Shown here: positions 1-6,081 of the stretch, piece by piece
How positions within the stretch are numbered: the stretch's first letter is position 1
Layout of the letters: the number at the start of each line of letters is the position of its first letter
Origin: Candidatus Njordarchaeum guaymasense
GTDB lineage: Archaea > Asgardarchaeota > Njordarchaeia > Njordarchaeales > Njordarchaeaceae
Assembly (NCBI GenBank): GCA_030587605.1
Contig: JAUQYT010000112.1
Span: forward strand, 1 to 23,491
DNA: 23,491 nt
Direction of reading: 5' to 3'
Position numbers and translations under genes: made by a program
Notes under the pieces: model-generated
Seen by the model: the letters and a program-made list of their open reading frames with translations, nothing else
Told to the model about the DNA's origin: nothing
Database searches by the model: none

Positions 1-99
1 CGCGACATCTGCGTTTCCTTGCCAAGCCATTCCGTGGATGTCCCCAGCCAAGCCAAGCCCTAATATGCCTACATTGAGCGTTTTCTTCCTGCCTGCCAT
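1..99 (-). CDS. Gfo/Idh/MocA family oxidoreductase, N-terminal fragment (cut by window edge)
   Basis: Reading the minus strand from the ATG at 99-97 gives 33 uninterrupted codons to the window edge. The peptide starts MAGRKKTLNVGILGLGLAG and continues DIHGMAWQ. This is the first beta strand and glycine-rich loop (GxGxxG, residues 14-19) of a Rossmann NAD(P)-binding domain. It closely matches the start of the dehydrogenase at 20754-21857, which has NVGIVGAGDAG followed by HAMAWQ, so the two are probably paralogues. Members of this family oxidise hydroxyl groups of sugars, inositols or glycosides with NAD(P). The gene diverges from the sugar isomerase/epimerase at 310, a common pairing for these families. 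The catalytic EKP motif and C-terminal domain lie outside the window, so substrate cannot be judged. Upstream of the ATG there is only a weak G-rich stretch and no clear Shine-Dalgarno site. Confidence 0.85.
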   Translation of the reverse strand, partial: MAGRKKTLNVGILGLGLAGDIHGMAWQGNADVA

Positions 100-176
100 A
101 CACAGCCCCCAGTATGAGTCTCACGCACTTCCTAATAACAATTATCGGCTCGACCGCCTCAGCTACAGAAGAGCAA

Positions 177-184
177 TGTATAAG
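177..184. promoter_or_regulatory. TATA-like box between divergent genes
   Basis: TGTATAAG on the plus strand (CTTATACA on the minus) lies in the 210-base gap between the divergent dehydrogenase (start 99) and isomerase (start 310). It could serve either direction. It would give a leader of about 50 bases on the minus strand and about 100 on the plus. No other strong box is seen in the gap, apart from an A/T-rich stretch at 131-146. Confidence 0.3.
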
Positions 185-309
185 AAGAATAACCAACAAA
201 GAACGCGAGGGAAACAAAAACACAATGGGAGTAAACCTCAGTCGGGCATCCAAGATCTGCGAGTTATCGAACGAGTACGGGACTAGCAGAGAAGGAACGG
301 AGGAGTGCC

Positions 310-1191
310 ATGCGCAAGATAAGTCTCGGTCAGAGCGGATTCATATTTGGTCAACCCTGGCATGATCCGATCGACAAAGAAGTAGTCCTTAGATTCGCAA
401 AGCAGGAAGGATTCGATGGAGTTGAACTGCACCCTTACTTCGAGTCATTCACCAAGGACTCGGTGAAGAGCATCAAAGAAGAGTATGATCGCTATGGTCT
501 CGAGATCCCCTGCATATTGACAGCGTACGTCAGTGGCGCGTACTCACCAATTAATCCGAACGAAGGCGTAAGAAAGATTTTTGTTGAAACCATGAAAGAG
601 ATGATGGAGTTTGCCCACGCCTTGGGTGCAAGAGTAGCGACCGTCTCGGCCCCCATGTTCACTGGTGACATTATTCCAATTAGCTACGCTCACGATGAAA
701 TGATTAGGTTGTTCATCGACGCCTTGATTCCGGTGGTTGACACAGCTGAGGAGAATGACGTTGTTCTTGCCCTAGAGCCTGAGCCTCAGTTAATCTTGAA
801 CGGGGGATTCATACGTAAACCCATCGAAGACGTGTTGCTAGTGCTCGACGCAATCAAGTCGAAGAACTTCGAGATTGTCTACGACGTAACCCATGCGAAC
901 ACAATGTCAGGAGGAGACCCAGTGGAGTTCCTCAAAGCCTTGAAGGGCAGGGTCGCGTGGACCCACATAGCAGACAACGATGGCACATTCACCCCCTACT
1001 TTATGACAAGCAAGCACCTTGCATTTGGCGAAGGCAACATAAACATCGAAGCAGTCATGAAGACGCTCAAAGAAACATGTCCACAACTAGGGTGGCTCCA
1101 AGTAGATGTCTGGGAGAACACGACGCCCTTTGAGACAGCCAAGAAGAACAAGAGCGTATTGGAATCCATTATGAAGCGCATTAAGTGGTGA
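310..1191 (+). CDS. Sugar phosphate isomerase/epimerase family protein (TIM barrel)
   Basis: This 293-residue cytosolic protein has the xylose-isomerase-like TIM-barrel pattern (AP_endonuc_2 superfamily) seen in IolE/IolI-type isomerases and dehydratases and in 3-keto-glycoside lyases. Landmarks are FDGVELHPY (residues 35-43), LALEPEPQ (153-160, candidate metal ligand Glu156 or Glu158), YDVTHAN (191-197, Asp192 and His195), THIADNDGT (218-226, His219), FGEGNINIE (239-247) and LQVDVWE (263-269). At the place where the family usually has its last metal-binding Glu there is Asp266. The ATG is preceded by a strong Shine-Dalgarno site, GGAGGAG at 299-305, with a 4-base spacer. It diverges from a Gfo/Idh/MocA gene and is related to the protein at 3429-4268 (shared ADNDG and LALGKG/LAFGEG blocks). 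Family is confident; reaction and substrate are unknown. Confidence 0.9.
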   Translation: MRKISLGQSGFIFGQPWHDPIDKEVVLRFAKQEGFDGVELHPYFESFTKDSVKSIKEEYDRYGLEIPCILTAYVSGAYSPINPNEGVRKIFVETMKEMMEFAHALGARVATVSAPMFTGDIIPISYAHDEMIRLFIDALIPVVDTAEENDVVLALEPEPQLILNGGFIRKPIEDVLLVLDAIKSKNFEIVYDVTHANTMSGGDPVEFLKALKGRVAWTHIADNDGTFTPYFMTSKHLAFGEGNINIEAVMKTLKETCPQLGWLQVDVWENTTPFETAKKNKSVLESIMKRIKW

Positions 1192-1222
1192 AGCTTTTCG
1201 CGAAACCTCGAGATCGACTCTT

Positions 1223-1499
1223 GTGACGACATTACTTATTCTCTATGTCGCTGCGGCGGAGGCAGGGCAGATCCTTCTCAATGCCAAGGTCGTAAAAGGC
1301 ATTCTCAGAAATGACATGAAGGGAATTATCGAGGGCGGGACAATAGAGATGAAACGCATCAATGCAGTGAGAGGAACGGAAACCAGCGTAGCGCGCTGAA
1401 CAACAGCCAAAAGAAGCCTAGGAAGGACATGCAGTTGCAATCTTGGTAAATGAGGCAGAAAAAGAGCTCTTCGAGAAGCATGAAGGTAAGCCTATATAG
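1223..1499 (+). pseudogene. Decayed small gene, one frameshift and one in-frame TAG
   Basis: The 438 bases between genes are not featureless. From a GTG at 1223 an open frame reads VTTLLILYVAAAEAGQ, then NAKVVKGILRNDMKGIIEGG and EMKRINAVRGTETSVAR, and stops at TGA 1397-1399. Skipping one base at 1397 moves into a frame reading EQQPKEA, a TAG at 1419-1421, then EGHAVAILVNEAEKELFEKH and a stop at 1497-1499. Both parts have protein-like composition, with charged amphipathic stretches. One insertion and one nonsense change would join them into about 91 codons. I do not recognise the family, and there is no Shine-Dalgarno site at the GTG. Chance open frames remain possible, so this is a tentative pseudogene call. 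Confidence 0.3.
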
Positions 1500-1520
1500 T
1501 TCCGCTAGTTCGACCAACCC

Positions 1521-1529
1521 TTTTTATAC
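1521..1529 (+). promoter_or_regulatory. TATA-like box for the molybdopterin oxidoreductase gene
   Basis: CCC followed by TTTTTATAC lies about 100 bases before the GTG start at 1630. Transcription would start near 1550 and leave a leader of about 80 bases that includes the Shine-Dalgarno site GGTGA at 1619-1623. Confidence 0.4.
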
Positions 1530-1629
1530 GGATCTCTTGAAAGATGAGATCAAGAAGAACGTCTCCTCTTGCACACGTACTGATCACACTCCTGGAAGAG
1601 GAATTTCCACAACATGGCGGTGAGCAATT

Positions 1630-2196
1630 GTGAAGACCAAGAGAGAAAGAATCCCTCCAAATCAAGTAGTTACTGAGAAATTCCCGGTTTTACACGTTGG
1701 CCCCATGCCGAAGTTTGACCCTAAGACATGGAACTTTGAAGTTCGAGGCCTCGTAACGAACCCCCTAAGATTAACTTACGAGGAGTTTCTAAAACTTCCA
1801 AGAACTATGATTGTCAGCGACTTTCACTGTGTTACGGGTTGGAGCAGACTCAACAACAAGTGGGAAGGGGTCAAGTTCAAAACCATCTACGATCTAGCCA
1901 AACCTTTGAGTAATGCCAAGTACTGTACAGTTGTGGCGGAAGGAGATTACACTACCAGTCTCCCAATCGAAGAACTGCTAGATGAGGATGTCTTGTTGGC
2001 GTATAGAGTTGAGGGGTTGGAGTTGAAGGCTGAACACGGCGGACCGCTTCGTCTCGTCGTACCCAAGAAGTATGCTTACAAGAGCGCAAAGTGGGTCAGG
2101 AAGCTGGTATTCACCGAGAAACAAGAATTGGGTTACTGGGAACTGAGAGGTTACAGCAACACCGCCGACCCTTGGAAAGAAGAAAGGTACACCTAG
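1630..2196 (+). CDS. Sulfite oxidase/YedY-fold molybdopterin-dependent oxidoreductase, cytosolic
   Basis: This is a 188-residue, single-domain member of the oxidoreductase molybdopterin-binding family (SUOX fold, MsrP/YedY-like). The conserved block DFHCVTGWS (residues 64-72) holds Cys67, the expected molybdenum ligand. AEHGGPLRLVVPKKYAYKSA (134-153), KWVRKLVF and GYWELRGYSNTADPW near the C-terminus are typical of the family. No signal peptide or Tat motif is visible, so the protein should be cytosolic, unlike periplasmic MsrP. There is no dimerisation domain, heme domain or membrane partner next door, so its electron partner and substrate are unknown. The GTG at 1630 follows GGTGA at 1619-1623. 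The upstream ATG at 1614 is in another frame. The stop is TAG. Confidence 0.9.
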   Translation: MKTKRERIPPNQVVTEKFPVLHVGPMPKFDPKTWNFEVRGLVTNPLRLTYEEFLKLPRTMIVSDFHCVTGWSRLNNKWEGVKFKTIYDLAKPLSNAKYCTVVAEGDYTTSLPIEELLDEDVLLAYRVEGLELKAEHGGPLRLVVPKKYAYKSAKWVRKLVFTEKQELGYWELRGYSNTADPWKEERYT

Positions 2197-2264
2197 GAGG
2201 CACCTACGAGATACTGCCTCCCTATGAAACAGGAGTAGCCTTCTAGAGGCCATCTTAAAACGTT

Positions 2265-2294
2265 AACTTTTCCCGAAAAAAGGGGAAGGAAGTT
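2265..2294. terminator. Bidirectional hairpin/U-tract terminator between convergent genes
   Basis: AACTTTTCCC, a GAAAAAA loop, then GGGAA, a GG bulge and AAGTT form a stem of about ten base pairs. Read on the minus strand, the BKACE transcript runs into CCCCTTTTTTCGGG, a clear U-tract just past its stop. Read on the plus strand there is a shorter T run. A second 6-bp stem, GGAGGC with GCCTCC, lies at about 2197-2222 right after the plus-strand stop. Confidence 0.55.
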
Positions 2295-2298
2295 AGGT

Positions 2299-3162
2299 TT
2301 ACGGGCGTAGCTTCAAGATCTGACGAGCCTCTTCCGGCGTTGCCACCTCCAGCCCGCATAGTTCTATGAGTTGTCTCGCCCAGGTGACCAGTTCGTGGCT
2401 GCCCTTGGCGAGCTCGCCCTTTGCGGTCTTTATGTTGTCCTCTAACCCAACTCGGATGTGCCCCCCTTGCAGGACTGCGGCGGTCGCTGCCTGGAACTCG
2501 TTCTTCGCTACTCCACACACAGACCATGTGGCTGACGGCGGCTTGAGCTCGAGTAGCTCGGCCAAGTTGTGAGGGCTGAACGGTATGCCACCCAGCACAC
2601 CGAACACGAACTGGAAGTGCAACGGCTCAACGAAAATACCCGATCGCTGTAGGAACAGGACATTGTACATTCCACCGAAGTCGTACACCTCGATTTCCGG
2701 CTTTGTTCCAGTTTCCCTCATTGCCTTGGCGAAATTGTTGATCATCTTGAACGGGTTCTCGAAGATGATTTCCATAAGTACCTTGCCTTTCGCCCAGTCT
2801 CCTATACCGAAGTTCATGCTGTTCGTGTTCAGAGAGGCGATTTCCGGTTTGAACTTGAGCACGGGAGCGATGCGGTCCTTCTCAGGCACACTAGGCGCGA
2901 TTGCGGTGCTTAGGTTGACTATTATGTCTGGAGTTTTTCGCTTGACGGCATCCAAGATCTTTCCGATTGTCTCCAGGTCTGCTGTGGGTCCCCCGGTATC
3001 GGGTCGTCGAGCATGGATGTGGACTATTGAGGCTCCTTCCTCACGGCACTTTGCCACAGTGTCCGCAAACTCCTCAGGGGTATATGGGACATTGGGATTC
3101 TGGAATTTTGTCGTCGCTGCTCCCGTTAGTGCAGCTGATATTATCACTTTACCCTCTACCAT
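2299..3162 (-). CDS. BKACE family enzyme (beta-keto acid cleavage enzyme, DUF849; Kce-like)
   Basis: The 287 residues are full length for the beta-keto acid cleavage family, whose founding member Kce (3-keto-5-aminohexanoate cleavage enzyme) condenses a beta-keto acid with acetyl-CoA to give acetoacetate and a new CoA ester. Family signatures are ISAALTGAATTK (residues 8-19), the zinc motif VHIHAR (47-52; His48 and His50), the LNTNSMNFG block (111-119) and GGHIRVGLEDN (233-243), with Glu241 as the likely third zinc ligand. The fold is a zinc TIM barrel in the cytosol. BKACE enzymes act on many beta-keto acids in lysine, carnitine and other catabolism, and no neighbour settles the substrate. 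AGGGGAT lies about 5 bases before the ATG, and a TATA box at 3216-3225 sits about 55 bases upstream. It is convergent with the gene at 1630-2196. Confidence 0.92.
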   Translation of the reverse strand: MVEGKVIISAALTGAATTKFQNPNVPYTPEEFADTVAKCREEGASIVHIHARRPDTGGPTADLETIGKILDAVKRKTPDIIVNLSTAIAPSVPEKDRIAPVLKFKPEIASLNTNSMNFGIGDWAKGKVLMEIIFENPFKMINNFAKAMRETGTKPEIEVYDFGGMYNVLFLQRSGIFVEPLHFQFVFGVLGGIPFSPHNLAELLELKPPSATWSVCGVAKNEFQAATAAVLQGGHIRVGLEDNIKTAKGELAKGSHELVTWARQLIELCGLEVATPEEARQILKLRP

Positions 3163-3215
3163 CTGATCCCCTCATTCTTCAAAACTCGAATTGAACCTAA
3201 ATCTGGCAATATCAG

Positions 3216-3225
3216 GTATATAAGA
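3216..3225 (-). promoter_or_regulatory. TATA box for the BKACE gene
   Basis: CTTATATACC on the minus strand would place transcription start near 3190, leaving a leader of about 28 bases with a good Shine-Dalgarno site (GAGGGGAT). Confidence 0.55.
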
Positions 3226-3428
3226 TTATAGACGACGTCTTCTCTTCTTCCGATTCTCGTGCCATCGAAGAAGAAGAAGAGGAAGGAATCCACCGAAAAA
3301 AGTCGTGAGCTGGCTTCAATCACTATCAAATGACCATACCGTCTAAGCATCTACAAACAAAGATAATAGATTCGCAGACGTCTTTCCATAACGAGTGTGT
3401 CGAGAGTGCGGTAAGCTTGTTTCTTGGA

Positions 3429-4268
3429 CTACCCGACCTTTTCAAGTATTCTATCCATGTACTCTTTTGACTCTCGTATCATGGAGTCGGCGTCTAAGGG
3501 TGAGCTGGACCATGTCTGAACACATATGACTCCATCGTAGTCTATCTTCTTCAGTGTTCTTGCGAGTCCCTCCCAGTTAACCGTACCTTTCCCGAGTGCG
3601 AGGTGGGTCCAGTGTATTCCATCGTTGTCAGCGGCGTGAACATAGCACAAGTGTTTTCCCAATTTTCTGATGTCGTCTGCGAAGTTCGGGTATGTTATGT
3701 TCTGCTGAGCTGTATCGAAGATGACTTTCACAACTTTCGAATCTAACTCTTTGACCATGTCAAGTGCATCGTCGATTGTAAGCATGAGCGGGCTGTCCCC
3801 AATGTACTGAGGGTGTAGACCTAAAATGACTTCTTTCTGCTCCGCTAATGAGGCTAGCTCCTGGAAGCTGTCCATGGTCCATTTTCGGCCCTGCTCTCGG
3901 CTTGTGCCGTAGAGGCAGTGTCCTGTTAGAACATTGATGAGCGGGCAACCGATCTCAGCTGCTAAGTTGACGTTGTCCTTGTAGTATTGTAGCGTCTCAT
4001 CTCTGACCTTTTTCTTTGGGTGGGAGAAGTTTAGTCCGAGGTTCAGGATTCCGCCAGCGACTGCGAAACCTGTGAGTTCGAGGTCGAGTTCCTCGATTAG
4101 TTTCTTCACTACTCTTCTTTCCTCTGTTGCGTAGTGGGATGGGAGTAAGTGCGGTGGGCCCGTGTATAGGTCTACGCCTTTGAAACCTGTTTCAGCTATT
4201 CTTCTTATGGCTTCATCAAGTGGGGTACTAACGATATATGCTAAGGTGCAACAGCTTAATTTCATCAT
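3429..4268 (-). CDS. Sugar phosphate isomerase/epimerase family protein (TIM barrel), second copy
   Basis: This 279-residue TIM-barrel protein belongs to the same superfamily as the gene at 310-1191 but is a distant relative. Landmarks are GFKGVDLYTGPPH (residues 28-40), GLHPQY (150-155), VIFDTAQQN (182-190, Asp185), YVHAADNDG (209-217, His211), LALGKGTVNWEG (223-234) and CVQTW (249-253). Compared with the usual Glu-Asp-His-Glu metal site, the first position appears to be His152 and the last Gln251, which suggests altered metal binding or chemistry. Two adjacent ATGs (4268, 4265) could start it. GTGATC, matching the 16S anti-Shine-Dalgarno tail, lies 3 bases before the first. A TATA box at 4301-4310 predicts a very short leader. 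The stop is TAG. Family is confident; substrate is unknown. Confidence 0.88.
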   Translation of the reverse strand: MMKLSCCTLAYIVSTPLDEAIRRIAETGFKGVDLYTGPPHLLPSHYATEERRVVKKLIEELDLELTGFAVAGGILNLGLNFSHPKKKVRDETLQYYKDNVNLAAEIGCPLINVLTGHCLYGTSREQGRKWTMDSFQELASLAEQKEVILGLHPQYIGDSPLMLTIDDALDMVKELDSKVVKVIFDTAQQNITYPNFADDIRKLGKHLCYVHAADNDGIHWTHLALGKGTVNWEGLARTLKKIDYDGVICVQTWSSSPLDADSMIRESKEYMDRILEKVG

Positions 4269-4300
4269 AAACGATCACGATTCGGTCTGTACGAGATAGG

Positions 4301-4310
4301 CGTATATAAG
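4301..4310 (-). promoter_or_regulatory. TATA box for the minus-strand isomerase/epimerase
   Basis: CTTATATACG is nearly identical to the box before the BKACE gene (CTTATATACC). It ends 32 bases from the ATG at 4268, predicting a leader of only about 10-15 bases. Confidence 0.6.
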
Positions 4311-4314
4311 ATTT

Positions 4315-4325
4315 GTTTATATAGG
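4315..4325 (+). promoter_or_regulatory. TATA box for the repeat membrane protein, back to back with the opposite promoter
   Basis: GTTTATATAGG would start transcription near 4347, about 30 bases before the ATG at 4376. It is separated by only 4 bases from the minus-strand box at 4301-4310. Confidence 0.6.
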
Positions 4326-4375
4326 AGCAAGAAGTCTAAACACATGAAACCGTAATAAATAGTAGGGTGTTATCT

Positions 4376-5200
4376 ATGCCGAAAAAGGAACCAGACTTGA
4401 GCGAGGTGCCAGGATTCGCATGGAGAGTATCACTAAGCATCGTCATAGCTATCGGCTGGCTTATATTCCTAGTGATCTGGCTCTTCTTCTATGCAGGCGG
4501 CTACAACCTCTACCAGAACATAGCGATCATCACGGTAACGTTGGTGATAATGGGTTCCATTGAAGGGCTCATATGGAAACCATTGTGGTGGGAGATTGGA
4601 AAGCCGATGCTCGTCAGAAGAATGGCCTTCACCATTGTTGTTGGCGCAGTGATTCTTGTGTTTGCTTTCGTTTGGCTCTTCTTCTACGCTGGTGCCTACA
4701 CTCTGTATCAGAACATAGCGATCGCCGCGATAGTTCTTGGGTTCTGGAGCCTTGTGCAACCTCTTGGGTGGCGACCCTCAGCGCGCGAGAAGCCGGAAAC
4801 CAAGCGGAGAACTGCATTCAACGCCGTCGTCAATTTTGCGTGGGCTATATTCCTCTTCGCGTGGTTCTACTACTACGCTTTTGCCTACACGCTCCTTGAG
4901 AACGTCATAGTCTTCTTCGTTTCTGCCGCGGTCATGGGTGCCATACAGGGAGTTTCAAGAACACCTTGGAGAATGGAAGCCGAACAACCTGGATACAGAT
5001 GGAGGGTAGTGTTAAGTATTGTTATGGCTGTCGGTTGGTTTGTGTTTCTACTCTTGTGGCTACTCTTCTTCACTGGAGGCTACACGATCTACCAGAATAT
5101 GGCAATCGTCCTTGTGTCTCTATTGATTGTCGCCGCTGTATTGGGTGTAGCGTGGGCACCTTGGGGAATCAAATACGCGCGCAAATACAAGAAAAAGTGA
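4376..5200 (+). CDS. Eight-helix membrane protein made of four tandem two-helix repeats
   Basis: I do not recognise a named family. The 274-residue protein (numbered from MPKK) is four copies of a unit of about 64 residues, each with two hydrophobic helices. The signature lies between the helices: WLFFYAGGYNLYQNIAI (35-51), WLFFYAGAYTLYQNIAI (100-116), WFYYYAFAYTLLENVIV (163-179) and WLLFFTGGYTIYQNMAI (228-244). Units begin near a basic residue (Arg17, Arg81, Arg144, Arg208) and most end in a W-x-P-W-like turn. Repeat 3 has diverged most. The N-terminus (KKEPDLSEVPG) and the lysine-rich C-terminus (KYARKYKKK) are probably both cytosolic, as an even helix number requires. The ATG at 4376 follows TAGGGTG with a 6-base spacer and is preferred over the in-frame GTG at 4367. 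A channel, sensor or scaffold are all possible; no catalytic motif is visible. Confidence 0.8.
   Translation: MPKKEPDLSEVPGFAWRVSLSIVIAIGWLIFLVIWLFFYAGGYNLYQNIAIITVTLVIMGSIEGLIWKPLWWEIGKPMLVRRMAFTIVVGAVILVFAFVWLFFYAGAYTLYQNIAIAAIVLGFWSLVQPLGWRPSAREKPETKRRTAFNAVVNFAWAIFLFAWFYYYAFAYTLLENVIVFFVSAAVMGAIQGVSRTPWRMEAEQPGYRWRVVLSIVMAVGWFVFLLLWLLFFTGGYTIYQNMAIVLVSLLIVAAVLGVAWAPWGIKYARKYKKK
4421..5164 (+). repeat. Four tandem coding repeats (about 64 codons each)
   Basis: The same two-helix unit occurs four times, with the FYAGGYxLYQNIAI-type signature spaced 65, 63 and 65 residues apart. The DNA has diverged, so this is an old internal duplication rather than a fresh one. Confidence 0.75.
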
Positions 5201-5281
5201 CTCATCTACATGCACAGCACCTGCACTGAACAACGATAGCACTGCTGCCGGAAGAGCAATGGCGCCAGCCTAGCCTCCTCT

Positions 5282-5905
5282 TCATCTTTTTCCTCTGTTT
5301 GTCTGCTTTCTTCTTCGAGGAACTAGAAAGGGCGTTCTCTCCAAATATCTAATGTAAAGTTCTCCAAACCGTGAAACCAAGTTCCTTTCTTCGATCTTAC
5401 ACATCTCGTAAAAAACTGGAATCCATATGAATGTGAAGAGGACCAGGAAAGGCGAATTCAACAGCAGTGATATGATCCAGTAGAAGCCAATCTCACCGGC
5501 AGCCTGAGGATGCCGAATCTTCTTGTAGATGCCCCCGTAGAGTCTGTGTCGTTTCACAGGTCTAATCGTTTCTTTTCCAGCGTCTTTCACTCCTCGCAGC
5601 CACAAGTAAAGGGAAGGAATTGAAATGAGAATCGCCGTCAGAGCTGAGATCGACCAATCCCAAGGAAAATAGCGTGGGAATGGAATCGTCAAAGGATAGT
5701 AGAAATAGACAATGTAGTTCACAATCGTTAAGGTCATAAGGACGCTTGCAATAATTCTATATCTAGCACATTTCTGGTAGGCGACTGCACCAATCCGTTT
5801 CTCAAGAGCGGCAATTGACACACTCTTTCCGTAGAAAAAGAGGATGAGTATCGCGAAGACCACCAAGGCTGCGACGTTAAGCCAAGGAATGATCTGGACA
5901 AGCAT
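5282..5905 (-). CDS. Isoprenylcysteine carboxyl methyltransferase/phospholipid methyltransferase-like membrane protein
   Basis: This is a small integral membrane protein with about four to five hydrophobic helices. The C-terminal SAM-binding pattern of the ICMT/PEMT/NnrU-like superfamily is present: YGGIYKKIRHPQAAGE (residues 126-141 counted from the GTG at 5914), then a hydrophobic helix pair, then EERNLVSRFGELYIRYLERT (175-194) and a final PFLVP. RHPQ and EExxLxxxFGxxYxxY are diagnostic. In archaea these proteins may methylate lipids or other membrane substrates; the target is unknown. A very basic tail (RRRKQTNRGKR) follows. I prefer the ATG at 5905 because GTGAGG lies just upstream of it, while the GTG at 5914 would lack a ribosome site. 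It is convergent with the repeat membrane protein. Confidence 0.82.
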   Translation of the reverse strand: MLVQIIPWLNVAALVVFAILILFFYGKSVSIAALEKRIGAVAYQKCARYRIIASVLMTLTIVNYIVYFYYPLTIPFPRYFPWDWSISALTAILISIPSLYLWLRGVKDAGKETIRPVKRHRLYGGIYKKIRHPQAAGEIGFYWIISLLLNSPFLVLFTFIWIPVFYEMCKIEERNLVSRFGELYIRYLERTPFLVPRRRKQTNRGKR

Positions 5906-6052
5906 TGCCCTCACAACGTTCGCGGGGTAACAGGTTTTACCGATCTCGAGTGGTTTGCTGGTACCCTTCTTTCAGCAATACTATGATAAGGCGACTCATT
6001 CAATAAAGGCATAGGATCCTTTTTTCCTTACTAACTGCGTAATAACAAGAAC

Positions 6053-6060
6053 GTATAATA
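6053..6060 (+). promoter_or_regulatory. TATA box for the Gfo/Idh/MocA gene
   Basis: GTATAATA ends 21 bases before the ATG at 6082. Transcription would therefore start at or next to that ATG, giving a leaderless transcript if that start is used. Confidence 0.5.
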
Positions 6061-6081
6061 AGCAGAGAAGCAAGAAAATCT

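Noticed and set aside
1243..1440. 65-residue minus-strand open frame
   Set aside because: It has no ribosome site or promoter, and the plus-strand remnant frame has better coding character.
2585..3166. 193-residue plus-strand open frame
   Set aside because: It is antisense to the BKACE gene, which has clear family motifs.
6016..6029. T6 tract CCTTTTTTCC as a terminator
   Set aside because: No plus-strand gene ends upstream of it; it lies between two divergent genes.
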